Shown here: in pieces, positions 24,350 to 33,580 of the stretch
Numbering within the stretch: position 1 is the first letter of the stretch
Layout of the letters: each line of letters starts with the position of its first letter
Assembly: GCA_003175695.1 (NCBI GenBank)
Contig: PSRA01000113.1
Location: forward strand, 1 to 59,866
Direction of reading: 5' to 3'
DNA: 59,866 nt
DNA from: Bacteroidota bacterium
GTDB taxonomy: Bacteria; Bacteroidota; Bacteroidia; Chitinophagales; Chitinophagaceae
The notes under the pieces: model-generated
The model's database searches: none
What the model was told of the DNA's origin: nothing
The model's input: only the letters and a program-made list of their open reading frames with translations
Translations under genes and position numbers: made by a program

Positions 24350-27300
24350 CTACTGTTCGACCTCGTAGGCTCCCCAGATTGAAAACGCCTGAAGCTCATT
24401 CATTGCTGCTTCAGCAGGCCAAATGACCTGCAGCTGCATGTCTGTGCAATAGGCCGCTTTGTCCGGGTCTTCCGAGAGGTAGAACCTCTGATTCCAGAAT
24501 GTCTTGCTTTCTGGGAGTTCAGGAGGATCATTGACCCAGCGTTTAATCACATCGAAACTACCTTGGTAATAAGGCAGAGCCTCATCAAGGAGCAGGCCGA
24601 TGACGAGCGGCGAACCGCCGTTGACTCGAACTGACTTCGTTGTGACAAAACCAATCTTAGCAACCTGACCGGGAAGTGCAAGGACATATGAACCGAATAC
24701 TGCGTTAGCAAAATATGTGGTTCCGTTTATGCCTGTCGTACCCGCGTCAGTCGTGGCAGTCAAATCTCGCGTGAGAATTGCGCCAGTCGTTAAGGGTCCG
24801 GGTCCAACCAAGAGCTTGTGGACGCCGGGGGAGACTTCAATCGCTCTGATGGCCTGAATTGTCTGGCCACCATTTATCGTTGCGAACGGACTCCAAGATG
24901 TGCCTGTCTCAGGTGCCGGGGTCTGGATGTATTTATACCATCCATTGACTCCGTCACCAAGGAACCAAGCCTGATCTTCGCCGTTAGTGTACCATGTGAC
25001 ATAGACCTTGCTTGAGTTCCACGTCTGTCCCGGTACACCGTTGTTCAGCCTGAGCTGGTCTCCGATTGGAAAGCCAGCGTAATCAAGCCCAGCGCTAGGA
25101 TTGAAGATGACGAACTGTTTATCGGTCGTGTAGAAGCCGATGAGTCCACCATTGATATCCAGCGCATTGTAATTCGCCAATCCAACTCCGGTCAGATACG
25201 GAATGGCCGGAAGTATTGGGTTCGTTGTTGTTCCGTTGCCAGCAATGATGTAGATGTCGCTGACTGTGAAAACTAGCATTCCGATTGCGGTCGGGACAAG
25301 ACGTTTGACCTGCGAGGGCAGAGTCGATACGTTTGTCGGAGTGGTTCCGTTCCCGTTTCCAGAGAGCGCCAAAGGCCCAGTCGTGTAGTAAACGCTGTTG
25401 CCTACGCTGTACCAGATTCGGTTCAGGTGGTAGGTCAGGTTTACTGTTCCTGTCGCGGGCGGTGTGTTCTCACCGTTCTGCGCGCCTTGTACCTGCTCAT
25501 CCAGATCGGTGTCAGGAGTCGTGTCAATGTAACCGTTCTGCAGGTACTGCGTCAGCGGTACTGTGTAGAACGAATTTCCTAGACCGTTGACGAGCAGAGG
25601 CGTTGAGCCTCCGTCAGTCGTACGGAAGACAGCGACATAATCAACCTGCGGGTCAAGCGTAGTCAGGTCGATTCCAGAACCAGCAGGAATTGCAATCTGA
25701 CCAGCAATGATCGGTCCAGTGCCTGCGCTAGCAGGATTAAGGTTAGAGACTGTTTGGTCCAGCGTGTTGACCAGCGCAATCCAGTAAATCCATCCTTGCG
25801 AAGTCGTAGCCGTGATCTGTCCCGTTCCGTTGTTAACAGGCGGGATAGAGCCAAGGTTAATCCACTGCAAAGGTGTCTGGTCAGCGGTCAAGCTGAACTT
25901 CGTTGTCTGCCAAGTCGGTTGTGTTGTGCCCGAAACACCTGTCTCGTAAGACGTCTGCTCATTACTGTTCTTGTCAATAATGATCGTAGACGGTAGCGTG
26001 ATAGGAGTGTTTGCTCGCCATGTGAAATCTGTCACAGGGCCGAGGTTGTACCACTTCAGCTGATTTCCGTTGATGGGCGGCGTCAATGAGTTGAAGGTGT
26101 CTGTCCAAGCAGGGTTAGGAGGATTGTTCTCCAGCGCACCGGGATAGGTATCCTGCGGAGCACTGAGAAGATTCCAACCCGTACCACCAAAACCGGGAGT
26201 AGACGCTCCACTCTCGAACCAAGGTTGCGCGGTTGCGCTCTCAGGTACGATGTGCGAACCGTTAGCCACAACCATGAAAAAGTTGTGTGTGTTGGCACTT
26301 CCGCCTGAGGCTTTACCGTAGGCAAACTCTATACCGAATACTCCAGCAACCGGGAAATTGATGACAATCGTCAACGTGTCCCCGTTGTTTCCGCCATTCC
26401 AGCCAGCGAGAATCGGATAACCGTTCCAAGGAGTACGCGTCCTCGTTCCCATGTGCCCGAGATTCGACAGGCCTCCCGTGCTTCCAGAAGAAGAGAACGA
26501 GACGAAAGTCGCGCCTGCGGTAGACTCGATTCCAAAAAAGCAGGCATCATTGACCGGAATCGTGAAGGTCACATTCATTCCAGAAACAGGAACTCTGATA
26601 CGTCCCCATTGCAAGAATTCAAAGACATCACTCGGCATACCAGCCCAAGGGGTTGTAGCCGTTCCGTCAGTGACTTCGCCTGCGGAGTTCATCGTCTGAA
26701 GTTTCATCGGATGAACATCGTAAGAGTGCCCACTGCTACCGTTCCGATAAATGTCCCAGATGATAGAGGTCAAGCCAGTCGCGTTCGCGGTCGGGGTCTG
26801 TGGAGTAGACGTTCCGTAAAGAACAGGGCTACCGACAGAACCTCCCCAATCAAGATCAATCAAACCGTTCGTGTGGTTCGAAGTGTTGTCCGCGTGATTG
26901 AAAAAAGCACATGTCCATCCCACTGCGGCTGTCGTATAGGGCGAAGAGACCTGATTGTAAGCGCCGCCGCCGAACACAGCTGAGATAGGAACGTTGACAT
27001 TATTGAGAGGAATGTTCTTCTGCAACATGAAGAGGCACGGCGTCCCTGAAGCTGTCGCAATGATGAACTTTCCAGATTTCCAGTCCGGAAGAAACGAACC
27101 ATCCGGAGGAGTTGTTACAACTGTCCACGGAGCGGAGCCCTGATAAACTCCCTCTTTGTAGCCAGTGTGCGCCGCCCACATGTTGTTTGAAGACACATTG
27201 GTCGAAACGCAGGTCCATGTAACAGTTCCATCAACCTGAGTTTGACCGACTGTCGGGTTAGCAGGGAAAGGATTACTTCCTCCCGTAGTTCCAGCAGTCG

Positions 27301-28480
27301 TGACTTGCCAAATATTGTTGTTTGAATCAATGACTACGCCGGGGGCAGAGTAGTAGGTGCTCGCCTTCCAGCCCACAGTCGAGGAGCCAGTCTCACTCGT
27401 CGTGATCGCGCTAGTCGGAGCCTGAATGCCCCAATTCTCGACCTGCCCGCCACGATTGAACCAAAGAATGTTTCCATCCAGCGTGACGTTCCCTGTAGGA
27501 GCAGTTGCTCCAGAGTTGTTGCTGGAGTTCAGGATCGCTGTGTGAAAAGTCGGTACTGAGTTTCCAGTCACAGCGATGACAGGGGTAGTTCCAATCTGCT
27601 GCGCCCAGCCAGTCTCGGCTGCGGACACGACATCATTATGAACGACCTTCGCAGAAAATGCCCAAGTTCCAGCGCCAGCTGTGTAGGAGTTTGTCGATGT
27701 GACGATGAGGCCGTTAAGCCAAGTCTGAGTGTTCACACCCCAGATCATGAAGCTGGTTCCGACCGAATAGTTGTGCGTGTCCGAATTAGGAGACGCCATA
27801 TTCAGAGTCAGAGTCAAGACATCGGACGTAACTGCGACGTTAGTAATAGTCGCAGCTGCGATTCCAATCAATTCCTCGATGTTCTTATTTGCGTCGATGA
27901 AATAAGTGCCGAACGGATAGGTTCCCGCGAGCCCGTTTGTTCCTTGCGGATTCGCGTTGTTGTTTCCAGAGTTTCTAACAAACAGAGACTGCAGCCATTT
28001 CTTGTTGTCAACACCGTTTGAGAAGTACAAACTGTTGCCGACTTCCTGCATGAAAGTCTGACCGTTGACAGCGCTGTTCGTGAACACAGTGCTCTTAACG
28101 AGACTGCTGTCGAGCGAGAACAAGGTTCCGGGCTCAGTCACCATCGTGTAAATGTTCTCCAGCGTCGTGCCGAAGACATCGCTTGCGGATTTGTTTACAC
28201 GGAACTCATCAAAGGAAAGAACGTTGTTCCAAGAGTTGGCGTCATAGTTCGGATTGCCCGGACGACGAATCAATGTCAGACGATTGGAGACTTCGACGTT
28301 TGCTCCAGCAATCATGACATCGCCGTAACTCACGCGATAGTACTGCTCATAAAGAGCCGGAGAAACACCACGGAGCGGGGAACGATTTGTATACAGACCG
28401 TTGAAGATTCGGCCCGTATAAATCGGAGCGTATTTGGGAGATTTTTGTGGTTGCCCACCCGCGCCTTGGATTTGCGACAT
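24350..28480 (-). CDS. Large tail nozzle-like protein (tail tubular B position)
   Basis: 1376 residues. The start (PKYAPIYTGRIFNGLYTNRS, PLRGVSPALYEQYY) and the late part with TATSQGWIYWIALVN, VDYVAVFRTTDGG, YHLNRIWYSVGNSVYYT, QVKRLVPTAIGMLVFTVSDI match the style of large podovirus stabilisation/nozzle proteins with beta-propeller-like repeats. Embedded are an Ig-like insert (about 210-300) and the module VIDSNNNIWQVTTAGTTGG followed by DGTVTWTCV. It sits between adaptor-like genes and ejection-protein genes, where T7-type phages encode gp12. Good AAAGGAAG site. Confidence 0.72.
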   Translation of the reverse strand: MSQIQGAGGQPQKSPKYAPIYTGRIFNGLYTNRSPLRGVSPALYEQYYRVSYGDVMIAGANVEVSNRLTLIRRPGNPNYDANSWNNVLSFDEFRVNKSASDVFGTTLENIYTMVTEPGTLFSLDSSLVKSTVFTNSAVNGQTFMQEVGNSLYFSNGVDNKKWLQSLFVRNSGNNNANPQGTNGLAGTYPFGTYFIDANKNIEELIGIAAATITNVAVTSDVLTLTLNMASPNSDTHNYSVGTSFMIWGVNTQTWLNGLIVTSTNSYTAGAGTWAFSAKVVHNDVVSAAETGWAQQIGTTPVIAVTGNSVPTFHTAILNSSNNSGATAPTGNVTLDGNILWFNRGGQVENWGIQAPTSAITTSETGSSTVGWKASTYYSAPGVVIDSNNNIWQVTTAGTTGGSNPFPANPTVGQTQVDGTVTWTCVSTNVSSNNMWAAHTGYKEGVYQGSAPWTVVTTPPDGSFLPDWKSGKFIIATASGTPCLFMLQKNIPLNNVNVPISAVFGGGAYNQVSSPYTTAAVGWTCAFFNHADNTSNHTNGLIDLDWGGSVGSPVLYGTSTPQTPTANATGLTSIIWDIYRNGSSGHSYDVHPMKLQTMNSAGEVTDGTATTPWAGMPSDVFEFLQWGRIRVPVSGMNVTFTIPVNDACFFGIESTAGATFVSFSSSGSTGGLSNLGHMGTRTRTPWNGYPILAGWNGGNNGDTLTIVINFPVAGVFGIEFAYGKASGGSANTHNFFMVVANGSHIVPESATAQPWFESGASTPGFGGTGWNLLSAPQDTYPGALENNPPNPAWTDTFNSLTPPINGNQLKWYNLGPVTDFTWRANTPITLPSTIIIDKNSNEQTSYETGVSGTTQPTWQTTKFSLTADQTPLQWINLGSIPPVNNGTGQITATTSQGWIYWIALVNTLDQTVSNLNPASAGTGPIIAGQIAIPAGSGIDLTTLDPQVDYVAVFRTTDGGSTPLLVNGLGNSFYTVPLTQYLQNGYIDTTPDTDLDEQVQGAQNGENTPPATGTVNLTYHLNRIWYSVGNSVYYTTGPLALSGNGNGTTPTNVSTLPSQVKRLVPTAIGMLVFTVSDIYIIAGNGTTTNPILPAIPYLTGVGLANYNALDINGGLIGFYTTDKQFVIFNPSAGLDYAGFPIGDQLRLNNGVPGQTWNSSKVYVTWYTNGEDQAWFLGDGVNGWYKYIQTPAPETGTSWSPFATINGGQTIQAIRAIEVSPGVHKLLVGPGPLTTGAILTRDLTATTDAGTTGINGTTYFANAVFGSYVLALPGQVAKIGFVTTKSVRVNGGSPLVIGLLLDEALPYYQGSFDVIKRWVNDPPELPESKTFWNQRFYLSEDPDKAAYCTDMQLQVIWPAEAAMNELQAFSIWGAYEVEQ

Positions 28481-28493
28481 GACTTCCTTTCAA

Positions 28494-29768
28494 CTATAAA
28501 TTGGCGTTTTGTCCGTAGAGATATTCTAGGTTCGTAGTAAAAGAACCAGAACCACCAGTTTGGGCACTAGACAGTGTCAGAGCTAAAGCAGTCGCCGGGA
28601 CGCTGCCCACACTCCCGAATGACGTGCCGTCAATAAAGAATGTCGCTGTTCCACCTGAAATGCTGATTTTAAAATCATGGAAAGTGCTGCCTATGACAAC
28701 TCCGGAGTTCACAGTTCCAATCAAAGAACTGCCGCTGTAAACTGCCCCGAGATATGTCGGGGAGCCTGTCGATCCGGAAGGGACAATGACAACAGCATTT
28801 GCAAACGCAGAAAAAGTGCTAAGGTCGCTGATGCCTACTCCGCAAAGAGGAGTACCGTTAGTGCTAGAAATGTAGCAAAAACGTGCCAAGATGGTTATAT
28901 CCCGACCTGCCCACAGCCACTTCTGTCCATAATAAAGCCCGTTGCCGCCAGCGAAGGAGCAATATGCACCGTTACTGCTGCCCGGAGCAGCGCAAAGATT
29001 ACTGAATCCGCCGCCCGTCAAAAAGCTAGTATTGTCATTTTGATAAAAGAAGCCGCTTGGGGCAGAACCACCTTGAAAAATAGCCTGAGCTGCCCACATA
29101 CCCCATCTCGCGGAACTTGGCAAGGGCGTTCCGGGTGTAGCAACACTGGCGATTGTTACACGACCAGAACCGTTGTCTGTCAGGGTAACATTCGATCCTG
29201 CGTGTAAATCTAGAAGGGATTGACTGCCGTTCGGAGTTTCATTAGTCTGCAAAGCTAACGCGGGCGCAGTAGTTGCGACTGTGACTCGACCAGAACCGTT
29301 GTCCGTCAGAGTAATATTCTGTCCAGCATGAAGGTCTAGGAGAAACTGACTACCGTTCTGAACTTCGTTGGTTTCAAGAATAAGAGGCTGAAGCGGTGGA
29401 GTCCAGTTGGTGATTTGATTTGGAACCCACGTACCAGTGTCAAACGTTCCGCCACCTGTGCCGCCCGAAGTGACCTGCTGGTTATTTGGACCCCATGCTG
29501 ATTGTCCGTTCTGCTTATATCCAGTGACCTTGTAAAAGCTATTGACCGGAGTCATGACATCATTTGCCCAGACAGACTGGGCGGGCGATGCATTGACATT
29601 CCCGCTCGAATCAAGGTTGATGGTGATTTCAATTCCGGCGCAGACCTGATTGTTCGTATTGACCAGTCCGTCCTGATTGAGGCGCATCTTCAGATAACCG
29701 TTTGCAAGTACATTGCCTTCGGAGTCTTGGAAAGCGCCGCCAGTCAATTGTGTCTTCGTTACAGGCAT
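28494..29768 (-). CDS. Tail fibre-like protein with jelly-roll C-terminus
   Basis: 424 residues. N-terminal 120 residues (TQLTGGAFQDSEGNVLANGY, ITINLDSSGNV, FYKVTGYKQNGQSAWG) are paralogous to the 29777-30103 product. Then two tandem copies of a ~40-residue unit (FLLDLHAGQNITLTDNGSGR / SLLDLHAGSNVTLTDNGSGR), and a C-terminal beta domain resembling a concanavalin-like fold (FHDFKISISGGTATFFIDGT). Probably binds glycans or mediates attachment to other tail parts. Confidence 0.75.
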   Translation of the reverse strand: MPVTKTQLTGGAFQDSEGNVLANGYLKMRLNQDGLVNTNNQVCAGIEITINLDSSGNVNASPAQSVWANDVMTPVNSFYKVTGYKQNGQSAWGPNNQQVTSGGTGGGTFDTGTWVPNQITNWTPPLQPLILETNEVQNGSQFLLDLHAGQNITLTDNGSGRVTVATTAPALALQTNETPNGSQSLLDLHAGSNVTLTDNGSGRVTIASVATPGTPLPSSARWGMWAAQAIFQGGSAPSGFFYQNDNTSFLTGGGFSNLCAAPGSSNGAYCSFAGGNGLYYGQKWLWAGRDITILARFCYISSTNGTPLCGVGISDLSTFSAFANAVVIVPSGSTGSPTYLGAVYSGSSLIGTVNSGVVIGSTFHDFKISISGGTATFFIDGTSFGSVGSVPATALALTLSSAQTGGSGSFTTNLEYLYGQNANL

Positions 29769-29776
29769 GTGTTCCT

Positions 29777-30103
29777 TTAGAAAAGCGGTGTCAATGTGCC
29801 GATATCAAAACTTCCGACACCTGAAGGTATGGAGTTCTCACTATACCAAGCGAGCAGTCCTTGTGCGTTGTAGACGCTAATTTTGTAAACAGTCGCTGGA
29901 GTCAGCTGGGGATTTGGCCAGATATTTACTGTACCGGAAATATTGCCATTTGAGTCAAGCGTTGCTTTTGTCAAGACCGGGGCCGAGACCTGTGAATCAG
30001 AGGCAACAGCGTCGGTGCTCAGGCGGAACGTTATAGAACCTCCTGCCAGCGCCTTTCCCGAAGCATCTTGAAACGCACCGCCCGTGATCTGTCTAATCGC
30101 CAT
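29777..30103 (-). CDS. Short tail protein, paralogue of the next gene's N-terminal domain
   Basis: 108 residues from ATG 30103 (MAIRQITGGAFQDASGKALA), with GCGGAG upstream. It contains only the domain that begins the 424-residue fibre protein (shared TGGAFQD, SNGNI/SGNV, VYKISVYNAQG / FYKVTGYKQNG). This suggests gene duplication followed by C-terminal extension of one copy; it may attach the fibre to the tail. Confidence 0.72.
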   Translation of the reverse strand: MAIRQITGGAFQDASGKALAGGSITFRLSTDAVASDSQVSAPVLTKATLDSNGNISGTVNIWPNPQLTPATVYKISVYNAQGLLAWYSENSIPSGVGSFDIGTLTPLF

Positions 30104-30104
30104 T

Positions 30105-31052
30105 CTAAACTCCGCGAGCCTGAATGCCTTGCTGCATCTTAATTCCAGCAGTCTGAACGGTGTCACCCCAAGCGTTTAGAAAAGTGTTTCGCTCTTCTTC
30201 CGTGATTCCCTCAGCGCGCGCGAGCAGTCCGGCAATGAACTTTTGATTTGCCGTAGCTGCGCGTACAGGTTCATCAGAGAAAGTCCACATCAATGACATG
30301 AATCCCCAGCTATAAATGTACTGCATATAGTCTGGGAGAGGAGCCCAAGTCTGGTTAACACTCGTGATCTGCGGGGCTGCTTTCATGATATGAATGTTTA
30401 TCGGGTAGGCCTTGTCCGGTGAGGGCATGACGCGCCATGTCATGTTGCCATTTCCATCTTCAGAATGGGGCGATATGAACCTCGGTCGATCTTGTGTAGA
30501 ATCCTGAGAAAGCACATTCTTGACTTCAATTTCCAGCCACTTGTTGGGGTTTGGATTGATATCAAGCAAAGCTACGTGGTCAATGTGCGAGAATTCTGGA
30601 GTGGGGGTCGTTGTATCCTGAGTTGTCGTGTTCGTCATCGTACCTGTATCAGCAGCAGGCCCATAGTCAGCAAACGGGACTGTAGCTGTAAACTGCGTCG
30701 AAGAGGAAGTCACGACAGTCAGGAGAAAGCCGTTGAGATTGGTGTACGTTCCTACGTTGGTGCTGATGACCTGATTTCCGGATGCAAAAGTATTATTGCA
30801 CGTCACGGTCAAAACGCCGCCGCTAATCGCGATGTTAGTAATCGTCGCTGTTTGCGGTGTAGGATTACACGTGAAGGAAATCTCCTCAGAATTCCACCAC
30901 CATTCGAACGGCGGTCCTAGAATAGTCTGAAGAATGATGTTGGCACTCGTTAGTGCTGGTTCAAGGCTGTTCCCGATGACCGGATTACGGTCGAACATGA
31001 AGCGCTTGCTCCATTCAATCGTGTCTGAGATTTTTACAGTGCTGAGTGCCAT
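30105..31052 (-). CDS. Head-tail adaptor / tail tubular A-like protein with inserted Ig-like domain
   Basis: 315 residues. Helical N- and C-terminal parts (TIEWSKRFMFDRNPVIGNSL, PDYMQYIYSWGFMSLMWTFS, RAATANQKFIAGLLARAEGI) surround an Ig-like beta insert at about 65-145 (ITNIAISGGVLTVTCNNTFA). The helical frame resembles that of the 32425-33504 product (NDVMTTMLMGTPEGEPFNWK, DYYVYFKQGFFAQCC), suggesting a duplicated adaptor. The gene precedes the fibre genes and nozzle-like gene. Confidence 0.68.
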   Translation of the reverse strand: MALSTVKISDTIEWSKRFMFDRNPVIGNSLEPALTSANIILQTILGPPFEWWWNSEEISFTCNPTPQTATITNIAISGGVLTVTCNNTFASGNQVISTNVGTYTNLNGFLLTVVTSSSTQFTATVPFADYGPAADTGTMTNTTTQDTTTPTPEFSHIDHVALLDINPNPNKWLEIEVKNVLSQDSTQDRPRFISPHSEDGNGNMTWRVMPSPDKAYPINIHIMKAAPQITSVNQTWAPLPDYMQYIYSWGFMSLMWTFSDEPVRAATANQKFIAGLLARAEGITEEERNTFLNAWGDTVQTAGIKMQQGIQARGV

Positions 31053-31058
31053 AGTTTC

Positions 31059-31712
31059 CTATTTTTTGAGCAAATCTGCTGGATCGAAAGTTCTAGCAGT
31101 CTTAATCTGCTCAGGAGTGAAATCGAGTGCGAATCCAGCCGAGTGCTTATTGACACTGTAAGTCAGGATCGAGACGATGTTCCCTTTTTGGTCATAGATT
31201 GCTGAGCCACTGTCGCCGGGGATGACAGGAAAATCAAAGTAGGTCAAGCCGTCGCGCTCATCACTGCCGCTGACATAACCGTCAATGACATGCCCGACGC
31301 GCTCCACGGGCTCGATGGCTCTTCCACCGTTACCGTACATGTAAACAGTGTCTCCGACTTTGGCCTTTTCTTCAATGACAGGCGAGTCTCCAATCAGAGC
31401 GGGACCGTCGAGCAGATAGATGACATGATCGCGACCGTCATGTGCCGCAGCAAGAATGTCATAATTCCGGAGTGCTAGGTCGAATTGAATGACTGTATCT
31501 ACGTCATTGTCATTGCAGTGACTGGCTGTCAAGACCGCGTGAGGACCGATGACAGTGCCCGTGCAGTAGCCTTCCGCTTCTCCATTTTTATCGACGAATG
31601 TCAAACGGTGGGTGGAATACTTTTTCTCTGGATGAGTGTTGAGTTTTTGTTTAGGGGCGCACGCAGACGTTATAAAGACTGCGAAGAGGGCAAGAGTTGC
31701 AAGAAACTTCAT
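31059..31712 (-). CDS. Secreted lipoprotein trypsin-like serine protease
   Basis: 217 residues. Lipoprotein signal peptide with lipobox ITSAC (acylated Cys at 18). A chymotrypsin-fold peptidase follows: CTGTVIGPHAVLTASHC with His65, an Asp in the GRDHVIYLLDG segment (D95 likely), and VIPGDSGSAIYD with Ser168; the family's last strand reads IVSILTYSVNKHSAGFALDF. It would be anchored in the cell envelope of the infected host, not in the virion core. Unusual among adaptor/fibre genes. GGAGAAG site; ATGA overlap with the frameshifted gene upstream. Confidence 0.85.
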   Translation of the reverse strand: MKFLATLALFAVFITSACAPKQKLNTHPEKKYSTHRLTFVDKNGEAEGYCTGTVIGPHAVLTASHCNDNDVDTVIQFDLALRNYDILAAAHDGRDHVIYLLDGPALIGDSPVIEEKAKVGDTVYMYGNGGRAIEPVERVGHVIDGYVSGSDERDGLTYFDFPVIPGDSGSAIYDQKGNIVSILTYSVNKHSAGFALDFTPEQIKTARTFDPADLLKK

Positions 31713-31952
31713 GGCTTCTCCAAGTTGTCCAGAGCATCATTAACGTCGCCCGCTGCGCGGCCCTCTGTTCGACGGTTTACCGAGGGGTCAGGAAAGGTAT
31801 GGCCCCCTGACCCTTCAGTCAGGGCTCGCCACTGTCTTTCAAGATAGTCGGCCTGTTCTACGCAGAATCCAAATGAAGCGTAGTACTCTAAAAACGTCCC
31901 AAGGATATTTTCCTAGGAGCAGTGCTTGACGGATGTCGTCAAATAATTCCAT
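31709..31952 (-). pseudogene. Small late gene interrupted by a frameshift at a T5 run
   Basis: From ATG 31952 the frame reads MELFDDIRQALLLGKYPWDV; a shift of +1 at five T (five A on the plus strand, 31890-31894) gives FLEYYASFGFCVEQADYLER, then QWRALTEG and a natural end DVNDALDNLEKP with a stop overlapping the protease start (ATGA). The unshifted frame ends 19 residues later as FRVLRFIWILRRTGRLS. The joined product would be about 80 residues. It may be a broken gene, a sequencing error, or a programmed shift. The start lies in the last 14 bases of an endonuclease gene. Family unknown. Confidence 0.6.
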
Positions 31953-32328
31953 ACCTTTCGAGGTACGCGAGGAAGTTGCCGAGATGCGGCTCAATATCGC
32001 CAAGCGCGAGGTTGCACTTTCCACACAAGATGCCGCGATGGGTGCCGGGAAGATTGTGGTCGTGGTCAACATGCGCTGCGGTTTTGAATCCTGTTTTTCC
32101 AAACTCAATCTCTTTCTCGCAGATAGCGCATTTACGACCTTGTGATTGTAGCAGTGCTTCACGTTTCTCAAAGCTTATACCATAAAGAGATTTTAACTTT
32201 CTCTCCATAGTGCAGCGAATGCATTGGCGACCATTTTTAGTTCCATCTCTGTTAATGATTTGTCTTACATTTTTACCAGACAATTCATGACCATGAATGC
32301 AATGCGTTTTCTGAACATACTCTCTCAT
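31939..32328 (-). CDS. HNH endonuclease, recombination endonuclease VII family
   Basis: 129 residues from ATG 32328 (MREYVQKTHCIHGHELSGKN), placed 9 bases after GAGGAG. N-terminal zinc knuckle (CIHGH, RQCIRC) then KCAICEKEI, AAHVDHDHNLPGTHRGILCG, KCNLALGDI: complete endonuclease VII/HNH core. It stands between the adaptor-like gene and a frameshifted gene, is preceded by the loop-pairing leader, and its insertion may be linked to damage of its neighbour. Confidence 0.9.
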   Translation of the reverse strand: MREYVQKTHCIHGHELSGKNVRQIINRDGTKNGRQCIRCTMERKLKSLYGISFEKREALLQSQGRKCAICEKEIEFGKTGFKTAAHVDHDHNLPGTHRGILCGKCNLALGDIEPHLGNFLAYLERYGII

Positions 32329-32338
32329 TTTCAATTCT

Positions 32339-32376
32339 CCTCTAAAGAATTGGGCGAGTGTTAGAGGCACCCGCCC
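32339..32376 (-). promoter_or_regulatory. HNH leader RNA: hairpin loop complementary to the ribosome-binding site
   Basis: Minus strand: stem GGGCGGGTG (32368-32376) with CACTCGCCC (32352-32360), containing one G-U; loop CCTCTAA (32361-32367). Downstream TTAGAGG (32339-32345), the exact 7-nt complement of the loop, overlaps the Shine-Dalgarno of the endonuclease gene. The hairpin is followed by AATTCTTT, so it could also act as a weak terminator. A second upstream hairpin is weak here (GCAGT/ACTGT). Confidence 0.78.
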
Positions 32377-32424
32377 ACCGCACAGTAGCGAACTGCACAG
32401 TATCTGTAAGTTGTTGATTCTAAA

Positions 32425-33504
32425 CTAGTAGTTCCAAGCGCCGTACGGATAGGCTGGGTTCACTGTGTTCCAACCGAACCCCGTATCCATAATCCGGGGG
32501 TCTCCGGGGTAGAATCCAAAATCATCCTGCTCTCTTGACCCCTGTTTCACAGCATTATCGAGCGATTTAATCCAGATCGCCCATTCATCTTTGAAGCGTG
32601 CTCTGACCTTCGGGTCAGGAGAACGGCGGCAGCACTGTGCAAAGAATCCCTGCTTGAAGTAAACATAGTAATCGTCAGGGATTGGGTCAAGGAACTGACT
32701 CAATGACGTGAACTGCGGAATCCTGTTCTGACCAATCGGCACAATGACCCAGAGCGGTCCAGTCTGCGCGGGCGGGGGATTAATTCTAAAGCCCTGTCCT
32801 TTTGGATTGACAGCGGTCCATACGACCGTACCGTCTGTCACAGTCGTGGCGACAGTGCTTGGTTTACTCAGTGTCGGGAATACGGGATTTAAATTAGTCA
32901 GGAACGGATTGGTGTTTCCGCACGTTCCGTATGTCGTCACAACCCAGAGATTTCCAAAGGCATCATCAATGCATGTGATCGGATTAGGCGGACAGGTCGT
33001 CAAACCGTTAGGATTAGTATAGACAACACCGGGGCCGGGATTTGGCGCGCCAGTCTGACTCGTGATCTGAGACTGTCCCCAACGACCACGCTGCATCGTG
33101 TCATTCTGCATCCAGCAAATTTTTGCGAAATTGCTGTACCCCATCTGTGAGCTTGTCTCAAGCAGGTCGCGTCGGACTTCTACCGGGGCGATGTTCTTGG
33201 GGAATGTGCTGATGTTTTGATAGACCGCATCGCAAGATTCGAGCCACCCGAGGTTGTTCAAGCCGGGGATGAAATAGTCCTGCTGAAAACTGTTGATGAA
33301 AAAGGTCGGGCAGCGAAACCGATTAAACTTCCAGTTGAACGGTTCTCCCTCAGGAGTGCCCATAAGCATCGTTGTCATGACGTCATTGACGATTGACAGT
33401 GCAATGGTATCAACGTATCCGCCTGTAGGAAGTGCTGGAGCAAAATCGGGAAACGCGCGCGCATCGTCTACCAGTTGCCGTATTTGAATTGAACTGTTTC
33501 CCAT
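32425..33504 (-). CDS. Tail adaptor / tubular A-like protein with inserted beta module
   Basis: 359 residues from ATG 33504 (MGNSSIQIRQLVDDARAFPD) with GGAGAG. Helical N-terminus (TIALSIVNDVMTTMLMGTPE), a C-terminal part with DDYYVYFKQGFFAQCCRRSP and RARFKDEWAIWIKSLDNAVK, and an insert at about 160-250 of the module type CIDDAFGNLWVVTTYGTCG then DGTVVWTAV. It follows the head genes and precedes tail genes, consistent with a head-to-tail adaptor. Similar frame to the 30105-31052 product. Confidence 0.7.
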   Translation of the reverse strand: MGNSSIQIRQLVDDARAFPDFAPALPTGGYVDTIALSIVNDVMTTMLMGTPEGEPFNWKFNRFRCPTFFINSFQQDYFIPGLNNLGWLESCDAVYQNISTFPKNIAPVEVRRDLLETSSQMGYSNFAKICWMQNDTMQRGRWGQSQITSQTGAPNPGPGVVYTNPNGLTTCPPNPITCIDDAFGNLWVVTTYGTCGNTNPFLTNLNPVFPTLSKPSTVATTVTDGTVVWTAVNPKGQGFRINPPPAQTGPLWVIVPIGQNRIPQFTSLSQFLDPIPDDYYVYFKQGFFAQCCRRSPDPKVRARFKDEWAIWIKSLDNAVKQGSREQDDFGFYPGDPRIMDTGFGWNTVNPAYPYGAWNY

Positions 33505-33580
33505 ATCTCTCCAATAAAAAAGCTGCATGCATTCCCACAGGTTTGTGGGCGAGCCCCGCGCATGCTACGGTTATATGAAA

